Below, one piece after another: positions 37,701 to 48,440 of a stretch of 64,000 bases of DNA (positions are counted from its first letter, which is position 1; each line of letters opens with the position of its first letter). Source of the stretch: Sipunculus nudus (taxonomy: Eukaryota > Annelida > Sipuncula > Golfingiida > Sipunculidae); assembly GCA_026874595.1 (NCBI GenBank), contig CM049306.1, forward strand, positions 22,245,019-22,309,018, given 5' to 3'. The notes under the pieces were generated by a model that had not been told where the DNA came from, did no database searches, and saw nothing but the letters and a program-made list of their open reading frames with translations. The translations under genes were made by a program, and so were the position numbers.

Positions 37701-38637
37701 TTATTTTTTATCAATTATATGTTATTATGAAGCCTCTTGATTATCAAATTTTAAATGCCCGTTTTTATGACCTCAGCATGGCTACGTCAATTAAATGCAG
37801 GGAAATTATACAGTCAAAGTGATATATCTAAACTACGCCTTTCTTATCCTGAAGTCATAATCCACAGAATGAACTAAAAGACGTCAGAGCTTATCTGGAT
37901 CCATACACATATGAGCACTTAATTTCAGAGTTCTAAGGCGCTGGTGAAGAGTTTTCAGACCTTAAGCTCAGAAGTCCAACATTTATATAATGAACAAGCT
38001 GTACGTTCTATCTCAAAGTCCGTCTGGAGTAATTTATGATCTTAGATTTATACCCTCTTGTAAAGACTCATTTTGATCTCCTTCAGGTTTCCAAGGAGAT
38101 TCCCTCAGGACCTACCTCGGTTTCGACGTTTCTATTAGTAAAACGATAACGGAAAACCGGACGGTAGGACAACCGACAAAAAACCCACGGCAAAGGTGCA
38201 GCATGATTGAAAGTGGCTCAGATAAAAACTAAGGCCTAGTTTCTAAGAATAACTAAGAATAATGGTTTAACAGTGAGATTTTCTTTGTAATACAAATTGG
38301 CCCATAACAGGGAATGTGTTTAGAAAAGTGTGAATTCAGAGTGTTTAAATGTTGCCTTTTCTTCAAATGAAAGATCCCAGTCGTGAATGTTTGAGTAACA
38401 TGAGAGAGACGGAATGGATGAGCGGTTAAGCATACATATTTGATTTTTCGGAGTACTTAAATGACATGAACAAAATGTTTCGAGGTAATGTTTCTACATG
38501 GTGTTTGTAAACATTACATCGGTTCAAAAACCGAGTACTCTTTGTGCACAATGCTGTACGTTTTTGCTTGATAAAGATGCAAACTGCTTTGAGAAAGGTA
38601 TAACAACTGATTGCATTAAGGGTGAGTTTTTAGAGAA
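34705..38637. other. Non-coding, with (AT)n/(GT)n at 34928-34970 and poly-T at 36042-36061
   Basis: No gene is recognised. Small frames that read as IYIYI or HTHTH come from the dinucleotide repeat and are not genes. Confidence 0.45.
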
Positions 38638-38660
38638 GGGGGGGGGGGGGGGGGGGGGGG
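38638..38660. repeat. Poly-G tract (23 bp)
   Basis: An uninterrupted G run; candidate quadruplex and assembly-error-prone site. Confidence 0.95.
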
Positions 38661-39464
38661 AGTGCCTGTTTTAAAATTGGAGGCTAAGAACAGTGTGGTG
38701 AGGATTCCGTTTAATTTTAAAATTTGAGCTTCCTAAAATTCTCTCGGATTGCAATTAAATTATCAACAAGCAGATAAACCTGAGCAAAATTCAGTGTATC
38801 TCACATTACAGAGAAATCAGATAATTGCCAGAAGAATGTGTGTAATCTATGTTTAACTTGTAATTTGAGCAGACATACTCATTTGTGAATATTAACAAGA
38901 ACGAGTCACTTCCGGCAGACTCACGTTTGCACTCTGCTTGGTGTATTAATAAGTGGACCCTTAATCCGGATTCTCACAACCTCTTAGTATAATTGTCAAG
39001 AATAGGTATCCTAAAAGCCTGCGTCACATATCCAAAACGGAGCCCGTCCGACTTAGCTGCGTGCTGAAATCGGCATTTTCGGCAAGAATACAGCCGGCGT
39101 TTGCTTGATCACTGCGGACTTCGCCGCGATTTTTAGGGGTCGGCTTACGATCGCAGGGCACCGAAACCTGTTCTTAAATCAGCGATTAGAAAAACTAATT
39201 GTAAGGCCCCTTCTCTCATGATAAAATACTATGTTAATCCATATGATTCCCGTAATATAAAATAATTAAAAAAAAAATACTTTCTTTATCAGGTACATTC
39301 ACAGGTGCTATGATTTCATAAAGCAGAGACGGACATGGGAATCGTTTTACGAACAATCACTGGAAAATAGAGAGGAGAAAGTAAAGGCGTTTTGAATTAA
39401 TATAAATATAAACTATACTTTTACTTTTAATTTTATTTAAAGGTTCCCATTCACCTATCGTTGA

Positions 39465-39715
39465 CTTCCTCTGTGTATATATTAATGATCCAAGGGTAAT
39501 TTTGGTTGTAAACGTTCTTATAACGCTTTCGTGAAGGATGTATGAACTCGTTTGTCAACAACATGTTTGTAAACACAGCAATGTTGGCAAACGAAAAACA
39601 GAAAACATGTAACCTTAGGTGGTAGGTTGCATATATGCGCAGGCAGAAAGGTCACTCGATACAAATGGCTATTTGCAAAGCTCTTGCTATGCTGACTTGC
39701 TGTCAGATGTGACTG
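39465..39715 (+). repeat. Diverged non-coding duplicate, copy 2 (partner at 20583)
   Basis: Collinear with 20583-20835 and in the same orientation, about 18.9 kb away. Flanks on both sides do not match, so the duplicated unit is about 250 bp. Confidence 0.75.
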
Positions 39716-39729
39716 GACCCCTTTTATGC

Positions 39730-40645
39730 ACTGCTAGAAAGTTATTTTTTTTCTCATTCAGTGTTATTAAATGCATGACTGAATGGCAACGTATAAAATT
39801 TATTTCTTGTCCGTCAGTAGTTTGATTGAAAGTGTTTCCCATAAATATGTCTGGTTGTACCCTGTTTATATTAAAGGAGCTAATCTCGGAATTTAATGCA
39901 TTCAGGTGGCTCGACTACAAGGTCGCCGATCTTAATAACGCTTTGAGCCGTCAAGAGGTCGTCCCTGGCCATCGGGAGGCTCTCAGATAACGGTTATTGA
40001 CATTTTATCCTAATATATATCTATCTATCTACTAGAGCATTTTCAAGCAAAGCTGCGCTGTCAGTTTCCACCAAGGGATCTATACTGGACCAAAACTTGC
40101 TTATTTTCGGAATGACGTCAAATCAGAGTAAAGCAGCCATGACTCAGCCCCCTGTGGTAAACAGTTTAGAGATATTTATTGCTTTTCACTGCTGTTTGAT
40201 TCGGCCTTGTTGGTCTTGATGTACCCGCAGCACTTTGTCTCATGCCTTCCCCTGACTCTTGCTGTCAAATAATCTCCCGGGGCGGTGTTCAAAGAATGAT
40301 CGTCTCGTTTTAATTTCAATCAAGTTAAAGGCGGCATTGACAGACGACACCTGAACTTCCTGTTAAATTAAGCATGGATTGTCCTGAATAGTCACAGTGC
40401 GACCCAATCGAGACCAAAAACGGGATCATAAAATTGAGACATTATGAACTGACAGCTTCTCTGCTATCATAACGTGATCTCGTAAGAGGCGGAAAATGGG
40501 GTGTCAGCGGTGCATATCAGATCCTCCGTTGTGAAAATAGGCCTACGTGCTACACTTCCTTTCACTCATTTTGCAAATAAACAGTAAATACTAAGGACAT
40601 TGTTACATACATATAATTTAACTTGTTAATTTCTTGGCGATATCT

Positions 40646-40698
<53 letters not shown>

Positions 40699-41344
40699 GC
40701 ATTATTGGCTTTTCTGTCTGGTATCGTCGTGGGGCCGTCTATGTTAAATTGTGTGTCCCCCTTTTAATAAGATTTTTTTTTATTAACCAGGGACAGGACG
40801 GATTATCGCATGCGTGTAGACAAGTGTACATATCCTTGATAAAATACGCCATTTGCAACACATTTGAAATCTTATATGGGCTTGTCAGGGTTCTATTAAT
40901 TCTCTGGGTTAAATAAATTTTTTTATCTCATGCGCACTTGTTAATTTCTCTTCCGCATGCCAAAATTTTATTTCGTGCTCACGCATAAGTAATAAGTATA
41001 TCTTGCACATTCGACAATGCGGTATAATTCAATGCAGACAAAAAAAACAAAGACCTTCAAAAATCTAAAAATTCTTATATACATCGGATACAGAGTGTAG
41101 TCGTTTTATGTATTTACTTGCATATTACTTGTTCTTGCGCTTGGACAGGCCGCCGGATTTCTTTGGGCAGAGTTCACCCACTTGATACATTGACCTAGCT
41201 TCTGATAGACGTACCGCGCGCTGCGATAGCCCCCTTTCCAAAATCCAAATGATGTTAAATTCCTCAGGGTTTATTAGAAAATCCCCAAACCCCTATAGAT
41301 ACACCGGGCGTGGCTTCTTTATATCTTTATGCTATAACACGAGG

Positions 41345-41396
<52 letters not shown>

Positions 41397-41930
41397 TAGA
41401 AATATAACATACTTGAAGTGTAGATTCACCTTGTCCCGACTGTCTGATATTTATGAAATCGACGGCATTTCCAGAATTTCAACAGGTCAGGATTAAAACT
41501 ATGCCAGTCCTGATCTGGTCGTCACCCTGCAGGTATTTTTATAACCGACCCCACAGGTTATCTGTTTTGAATTGCGCCCTCACTTAATTCGAACGAACTC
41601 TCACAATCTCAGACCCTTCCGATTTATGCCTGCCCAAATTTTGTTGGAACCGATTCCGTAATGCGTTTTGTCATTATCCGAAATTCGGCAGATTTGTACA
41701 TAAATGTCGGCTGACATTTAAATTTTCACATGTACTATGCAGTGATGGTGGACTCGAGTCCGGAATAAGAAACCTGAGTCACATGAACGTACTTGTCACG
41801 GTGGAGGATTCTTCCCACATCTAATATACAACAACACGAATTTAAGTTCAACATCACCAAATGGCAAAAGGGTCTGTCCGCATTTAGAATGAATATCAAT
41901 CATATGCTAAAACAGTGAACTGTCAGTCAA
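39730..41930. other. Non-coding with two (AT)n runs
   Basis: (AT)n at 40649-40693 and 41346-41391. The sequence between 40100 and 40460 is of mixed composition with no repeat or frame and could be unique regulatory DNA, but nothing specific is visible. Confidence 0.45.
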
Positions 41931-41935
41931 TGCAT

Positions 41936-42193
41936 GGGGTGTACGCTTTACTGAAGATATGGAGAGTATGGATGGGTTGTACGCTTTATTGAAGATATGG
42001 AGAGTATGGATGGGGTGTTCGCTTTACTAAAGATATGGAGAGTATGGATGAAGTGTACGCTTTACTAAAGATATGTAGAGAATGGATGGGGTGTACGCTT
42101 TACTGAAGATATGGAGGCTATGCATGGGGTGTACACTTTACCTAATATATGGAGAGTATAGATGGGGTGTACGCTTTACTAAAGATATGGAGC
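41936..42193 (+). repeat. Minisatellite, 38-bp unit, 6 full copies plus a partial
   Basis: Units start at 41936, 41974, 42012, 42050, 42088, 42126 and 42164 (the last partial). The unit holds GGGGTGTACGCTTTACTGAA then GATATGGAGAGTATGGAT. Copies differ by one to four substitutions. The partial last copy breaks at GGAGCG and runs into unrelated GC-richer sequence. Confidence 0.95.
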
Positions 42194-42194
42194 G

Positions 42195-43100
42195 TTGCGG
42201 GCTACTCGACTTCGCCGATGCTTAACCGTCTCCATCTCCTTATACGCGGAGCATCTAGCTACTCCTTAAGTGACTTACCTACGAGCCATAGAGGTCTACC
42301 CCCAGGCCCGCTAGCTAGTAAGTGATAAGATCCCCTCCCTGACCCTTTAGACTATGATTTATCATCTGGGCATTAATGCGCGAGTCCACTTACAGTGTGT
42401 GTGTGTGTGTGTGTGTAGAGGGGGGGGGATCTATTAAGGGTATATGGAATATGCTGAAACGATATCCCCGGATGGTATAAACCAATAATAATTGGTCATG
42501 GTTGTACTAGGCTCACTGTACATTGTCCCAAAGTGTCACTGTTCGACTACACCCATGCAGTAATGCGGTAATGCGGCGGGAGGTTTTGTTACGGTACACT
42601 GGGGCAGTGCCGGCGTTCATCACGGTATCACTGCGTATCATGGTGTTGTTACGGTTTGTCTAAGATGCCCACGATTCTCCTACGGATAGGATACGATGTT
42701 GATACCGTGGTGTCAATATTTTATTATTATGTTCAAATACAGTTTAAATTAAATCGTAACTTAATTATCTCTTTGATCAATGTATAGTTTCCTATTGGCC
42801 CAGGATATTTAATACTAAATATTCATCAATAAATATCCTATTTACCAATGTTATGGACACTTTTAGCAAAAATAATCTGTGTATATATAATCAATGTAAA
42901 TCACATGTAACTTCAATACATCACAGTGAAAGTGCTGATCGGAGGGTGGTGGCAAAAGTTCTATACCGTCTGCATTTCATTTTATTATTTTTTGAATAAA
43001 TAAAAATGAAAAATAATTCTTGTCTGTTTTTCATTTTTAAGATAACAAATGTGTATAAAACTTTATCAATATCAGTAGAGAAACATCAAGAGAATATATC
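42195..43100. other. Non-coding; (GT)n at 42395-42416 followed by a G run
   Basis: No gene is recognised. GTTACGGT-type words recur at 42588-42660 but without a clear period. Confidence 0.45.
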
Positions 43101-43104
43101 AAAT

Positions 43105-43380
43105 TGATATATCGATCGGTTATTGGGCCTGAGCCATCTTAAAACCAATAATCTTTATTCGATATTGGGTACAACCCATCTCGGCATTTCCAAACTTGAT
43201 TTCCAGAAATTATTGAGCGGTTATCGGGCCTACACATCTCAAGATGGGTCTGAACTAATAACGGACATATAAAATAATTATCTATACCAGTAATTGAGCT
43301 TTGGGAGATGGGCCTGCGAAGAATTGATTGGTTATTTCGCCTGACCGATCTTAAGATGAGTCTAAATCAAAAACCTCTCT
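43105..43380. repeat. Degenerate tandem of a palindromic unit, period about 105 bp
   Basis: GGTTATTGGGCCTGA-type sequence followed by CCATCTTAA and GATGGGTCTGAA-type sequence occurs near 43117, 43219 and 43328. Each unit is close to its own reverse complement (GGTTATT...CAGACCCATC against GATGGGTCTG...AATAAC), so the array can fold on itself. Confidence 0.6.
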
Positions 43381-43384
43381 TCAG

Positions 43385-44579
43385 TTTTAGAAAGTTTCTT
43401 TTCTTTACCTGATTTTTTTTTATTTTTGGTTAATGTGGACACCTCCATTTTCTCAAAACTTAAATTGGTAGTTTTTCTCCAGCTTATGTACGAATTCACC
43501 AGTTTCTCTAAGCCATATTTTTTATATATAATGCGAATAGTTAGGATACTCTTAATAACACATAAAAAAATGTTACAGATTCTAATATCATGGTAACAAC
43601 TAATTATTTTGTCAGGCGTCTCGATCTCTGAACAAAAAAAATTACCATGAGTTGTTGTTTGTTTTGTTGGACGCACCGGGAATACTATTGGTATAGCTGT
43701 GCATGGCTTTAAGTGCTTAGGCGTTTTGCAAACATTCAGATTTCATTCTATTATCTTCCCCAGACGCATGTAATTTTTTAATAAGGCTTACCAAGTAATG
43801 ATATGTGTGAGAGAAACACCTTGGAGTGTACTGCCACCTGATGGCAAATCATAACTCATTTGTGATCATATGATCATCAAGTAACAATATATGAAAAATC
43901 ATAGAAGTTCCAGACACAGTTGTATATTTTAGTGGCAAACATAAATATTGACGAGCTGGCGGATTTATATATAATAAACTTATTTCTAGGTTAAAGTTTC
44001 CAAATTCATTGGGTAGCTTTTAAGACCCTTGGAGATTTTTATTTGTGTCAAGTGCTTTATAGACGGGTCAAAACGGACGAGCGATAAATATCACTGGAAC
44101 AGAAACTGGAATAGAAATCAATATATAGAGGATGTGAAAAAAAATAAGGTTAAAAAGAACGTAATAGGAAGAGAAGGTCATCTCAATCCAGGAATGTTTT
44201 TTAGGATTATTAATTTTTTTAAGTTATACAAAACGGTACAGCTATGAACAACCGGAAGGCGTGTACGCTTGATTTAGCACATTACGTGTTCTTGAATACA
44301 TATGAAATTCATGATATGTTAAAATTGTCAGATAATGCCAAAGTTGGGATAAGAACGTTGAGTTAGTGAAGCAAGAAATGGCCGGACAAAGAGAAACGAC
44401 CCTTGAAATCTGCGCAAATAAAATGGGTGGTCACTCTTAATTTATAATGTCCTGGACCCCTTAATTTTTTAATCTGACCAACTTCACCTGAACAAAAAAA
44501 GGTAACAAGGCTTTTAGGTCAAACATACAGGATGTCATTGTTACGGTAACTTCTCTTTGAACACTTCCAGGAGTGTCGG
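43385..44579. other. Non-coding, nothing recognised
   Basis: A 104-codon minus-strand frame (43362-43676) is lysine/threonine-rich and without a domain; not called a gene. The end of the stretch leads directly into the LINE. Confidence 0.45.
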
Positions 44580-44669
44580 ATGATGCTGTGTTATGAGCTA
44601 CGTCCACTTCTCCGAATCCAATACCTTGATGATATATCCCCTTATCTAAAGAATACAATGCCACCTAAA

Positions 44670-45180
44670 CTCGAGGAACTAGCACGGTTGTTTGGATCAT
44701 CTAAGGTACTCATACTCTGTCCAAGTGAAACGTTTTTGGACTCGACTATTTCTGACTCTGAATTAGATATCCAAGGTTACCATATCTACCGTAAAGACAG
44801 AAATAGGCATGGCGGAGGAGTTGCCATACTTATTAGGGATGATTTATGCTCGAAGTATTGTTCTAAACTGTAAGAAAATGACTCTGAATGCATCTGGGTA
44901 GATGTAACTGTCGGAACATCGCCTCACCGACATTTTAGGGGATTTTAATATATACTTCTCTGCTCAGGATACACTCTTGAAATCAGAGCTATTTAATATA
45001 TAATTTTCCTTTAACCTCCATCAACTAATATCTTGTCCTACACGTGGAACCCCTACATCCTCTACTTTATTCGATCTAATTTTTACCAACTGCCAAACAA
45101 AACACTCCAGATCTGGTCTTATTCCTTGGTCTCTAAATAACCATCATATAATTTATAGAAACCTTAATTACCATGTTTGA
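44670..45180 (+). pseudogene. AP-type endonuclease domain of the LINE
   Basis: The frame gives KVLILCPSETFLDSTISDSE and YRKDRNRHGGGVAI, standard endonuclease blocks, up to a stop at about 44871. Further on, other frames give GDFN (about 44939-44950) and RGTPTSSTLFDLIFTN (about 45043-45090). The final SDH box is altered to SLNNHH. This enzyme would nick target DNA; it is inactive here. Confidence 0.82.
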
Positions 45181-45835
45181 AATAATGTACATATAGATAA
45201 ATTTGTCACTGTCAGACCATATAATCGATACGACCCTATTGCTTTCAGGCAAGCCATTGCAGCATCTGTAACATTTCGATGCTTTGTGATACATCGCGTG
45301 TTCAGCCTGGGAACTCTGGCATGTTGAATTCCTAAATATCTGCAACGAGCATGCCCCTTTAAAGACCTTTCGTGTCAAACGTTACCGTTAAAATACTTGG
45401 ATAGCTCCAAACATTCACCAGTTAATTTATCGTCGTGAGCTAGAAAAATAGCTTTGAAACACGACAGTCTCGCCTCATGGAACAACTTTCACATACGCAA
45501 TCGGGTGACCTGTAAGAACAGAGAAAAGCAAATTTCTACATGATAAAATAACCCCATCATAACCTTCCAAACAAATGTGGCAAACTCTTAAACACGTGAT
45601 TCAACCAAACATTAGCTGCGAGCATAACTCTGTCAGCTTTACCGCTGACGAACTCATGAATATGTATCTTAATCGGAGACAAATTATCCAATACGTTTAC
45701 CCATGAGCCATTTAAGCAATGACATATTGTCAATTCCTCCGATTCAGCTTTTGAGTTTGCACAAATTAATAGTCTTACTTTTCTTAATCATCTGCGACGA
45801 CTGCAAAGCAAACCTATAGCCTTGACCTATTAAAC

Positions 45836-46720
45836 ATGCCTGCCACTTTTCTATGTTATGTCGCTGACCATCTCGCTCTTTCCCTTACGTATATTTTTAA
45901 CCAGTCTCTTACTGCTGGAGTAGTTCCTTATGACTGGATATGCGCTAGAGTAGTTCCAATATATAAAGGTAATGATAAATTAAATGAAAAAGGTAATTAC
46001 CGTCCTATATCTGTAACATTGTCAAAATTCCTTTAAAACACGTCAAAATTTCTCTTATTGCTTATAAGCTTAATCATGATCTCCTTTCAACAGAACATAC
46101 TGGTTTCCTGTCCAATAACTCCAGTCAAGCTGCTCTTGACCAATTAGTTGATAACTGGCTCTCTATTATTAATCAGGGCCAACTTAATGCCACGTGTTTT
46201 CTAGATGTTAAAAGGGGCTTTGATTTACTAACGCACAATTTCCTTTTGAACAAATTAGAATAATATTGAGTTTATGGGACTTCTCTATAGTAGTTTCATT
46301 CATATTTAAATGATCGCAAACAATTTATAGCCTTCGCTTACAGTATCTCGAATGTAAAAACTGTGACAACAGGTGTGCCTTAGGTCACCGTCCTCGGCCC
46401 TATACTCTTTTCAATCTGTCTAAACGATTTACCTGCTAATGTCCCTGAAGCGGAATGCTCTATTTATTCTGATGATATCACGATATATGTAAACGGCCCT
46501 GATGTTAACACTGCCCAAAACAAGCTTCAGGTTAACCTGTCCCAAGAAGTCAATTGGATGCGTAATAAGCTCTCAATAAATGCCGCAAAATCAGCTTCCA
46601 TGTTAATACACTCCAAACAACCAAGGTCTAATGATAAACTAACAATCATTACAGGTGATTGTACTATTGTGAGAGTTGCAGTTGTTCGCCATTTTGGGCA
46701 TTGCAACTGACCGCCATCTA
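45836..46720 (+). pseudogene. LINE reverse transcriptase remnant
   Basis: VVPIYKGNDK and NYRPISVTLSKFL form the RT entry blocks, with a stop at 46034 and a frame change. The next frame reads STEHTGFL, FLDVKRGFDLL (about 46198-46230, with the first catalytic Asp), and after more shifts GPILFSICLNDLP and YSDD at 46465-46476 in place of the usual YADD. The first position of the box is kept, the second is changed, and both Asp remain. Confidence 0.85.
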
Positions 46721-46813
46721 TCATGGAAGAATCAGACAAAAGTAGTAATAAAGAAATAATGCTCAAAGATAGGACTACTGCACTGAATTAACAAATTTCT
46801 CTCATTAAAATAC

Positions 46814-47038
46814 TTGAATACCTTTTACCATGTGTTCATTCAGGCAAATATTGATTATGGCCTAACTGTTCTTGGCAACTGTGCTCGTACTCTTCGTTTT
46901 TCCATTCAGAGGCTTCAAGGTCAAGCAGCCAAAATAATCTCAGCCATTTATGATCACTTACACAGCAGCTTGACAATCATCCACGACAATGGATGGATGA
47001 ACATAGAGCAACGATACATGTACCTTTATTCATATTGA
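46814..47038 (+). pseudogene. LINE C-terminal region, part before the nested insert
   Basis: The frame includes ANIDYGLTVLGNC and RLQGQAAKIIS, the conserved post-RT helix region of CR1/Jockey-type ORF2. It is cut by the insert after RYMYLYS and continues at 47692. Confidence 0.75.
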
Positions 47039-47691
47039 CATGAATGAATGAATGAATAGAAGTTTATTCTGAAATAAAAGTGCTCAGGCACATGGTTCCA
47101 AAAAGACCATGCGTTAGAATCATAAAAATTCAACAATTACAAAATGTAACAGCATAACATAAACTTAAATAACATGCATTAAACCACAATGGTGTGTGAA
47201 ACACCATCTTTGCAATATCAAAACGCACGCAGAAATTTTGTAATCAAATATTTCATTTCATTTAGTGGTCATGAATAATAACAATAAATTAACAATAATA
47301 ATAATAAATAAGTAAACATATAAACAAACAGTAGTACAATGCACCGATGGAAAGCAGTTTATCTATTTCATGATTGGTAAATGACTAAATAAGTAAATAA
47401 ATAGATTAATTAGATGATAGCTATCAATTCATCATCTCCTGACAAAGGCATAGTGTACATAGGTTGCTAATATTTTTTATTGTATGAACATTTTTTTCTG
47501 ACATGAGGAATGTAAATGTACTTAAATCACAAATATTCTTGATTCTCATGTCTGTGTACAAAATGCATTTCATGTTAAAATGATGCTCATCTTCCACAAC
47601 AGCATCCCATATCTTAGGCAATATTTACAAAACCTTTCATCCCATGAAATATTACTATGTCTTCCTATTTCTACTTCTAAATTATGTGCAT
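47039..47691 (-). mobile_element. 5'-truncated minus-strand LINE fragment nested in the LINE, (TTCA)n tail
   Basis: The insert is bounded by CTTTATTCATATTGA (47024-47038) and CTTTATTGATATTGA (47692-47706), a 15-bp target duplication with one mismatch. On the minus strand its last bases are (TTCA)n, a LINE-type tail. A minus-strand frame (47424-47621) has VEDEHHFNMKCILYTDMR, the ORF2 C-terminal Cys/His segment, preceded in another frame by CKYC. So it is the 3' end of a different LINE that jumped into the first one. Confidence 0.78.
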
Positions 47692-47940
47692 CTTTATTGA
47701 TATTGATATATAGATGTATCAATGGACTCACCCCTTCTTATCTTATTAAGAATTTTCACCTTTACGATAGTGATGTTAATCAGCATTACACTCGTTCATC
47801 AGTGAACTCCTACGTTAATCTTCCGAAACCGTACACAGAAATCCTTAAGACCTCATCCTTTTATGCCGGTAGTGTTCTATGGAATAGCCTTGCGACATAA
47901 CTAAAAAATGCCAACAATCTAGGGAGTTTAAAAGGCTAGC
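47692..47940 (+). pseudogene. LINE C-terminal region, part after the nested insert
   Basis: The frame resumes with LILIYRCINGLTPSYL, HYTRSSVNSYVNLPKP and SVLWNSLAT, the usual closing blocks of CR1/Jockey-type ORF2, then a stop. After one more frame FKRLARSY closes the match near 47940. Confidence 0.82.
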
Positions 47941-47960
47941 GCGCTCATATGCTCTTGCAT

Positions 47961-48255
47961 ATAACACCAAAGCAGAATAACTTCCTTTAATTTTCCACTT
48001 GCATAGCTTTATAATACGAATATTTGAGCCCCATCTAATTTTTTTTCATCACCATACTTATGCACATTTTATCTAGACTGTTTATCTACACATTTATTTC
48101 AGATGTACACTATAGTGCTTGTTTGTGTCTTTAATTAATTAATGAATACCCTCCTGGCGTGAGGTCATCCATTCCTTATGTCATAGTCGTACTGCCCGGG
48201 TTTGTAGTCCGTTTGTTTGTTTTTTGTTTTTGTTTTTTTTTTTTTGTTTTATTTT
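47961..48255 (+). other. Probable LINE 3' untranslated region, ends in poly-T rich DNA
   Basis: Sequence directly after the ORF2 end; no coding blocks. A T-rich run precedes the next dispersed repeat. Confidence 0.4.
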
Positions 48256-48256
48256 T

Positions 48257-48440
48257 AGCTCAGCTGACTTAAAGTCATCTGAGCTATAGTGATAAGGTTT
48301 TGTCCGTTGTCGGACAGTCTGTCTGTCTGTCCGTTAACCAGGCACAAATCGTAACCGCTGGACCTGGAATCTTCTAACTTGACATCCAGGGAGGTCCACG
48401 CAAAATCTCCAAGGAAACCTGAATTAATCAAATTTGTTAC
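48257..48440 (+). repeat. Dispersed repeat, copy B, with palindromic start
   Basis: It starts with a near-palindrome AGCTCAGCTGACTT/AAAGTCATCTGAGCT, then GTCTGTCTGTCCGTTAACC, AGGCACAAATCGTAACC, GACCTGGAATCTT and CAAAATCTCC. It shares order and orientation with 7913-8080. Confidence 0.6.

Larger units (their letters stand above)
44580..47960 (+). mobile_element. Decayed non-LTR retrotransposon (CR1/Jockey-type LINE), interrupted by a second LINE
   Basis: It carries an apurinic-endonuclease domain, a reverse transcriptase and a long C-terminal region in the expected order. Removing the 653-bp nested insert leaves about 2.7 kb, close to one ORF2 of CR1/Jockey/L2-type elements. Numerous stops and frameshifts are present. 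The 5' end lacks the first strands of the endonuclease and no ORF1 is seen, so the copy is probably 5'-truncated. I see no clear target duplication around the whole element. Confidence 0.85.

Noticed and set aside
40640-40916. 97-codon frame starting in IYIYIY
   Set aside because: The first third is translated (AT)n and the rest has no domain.
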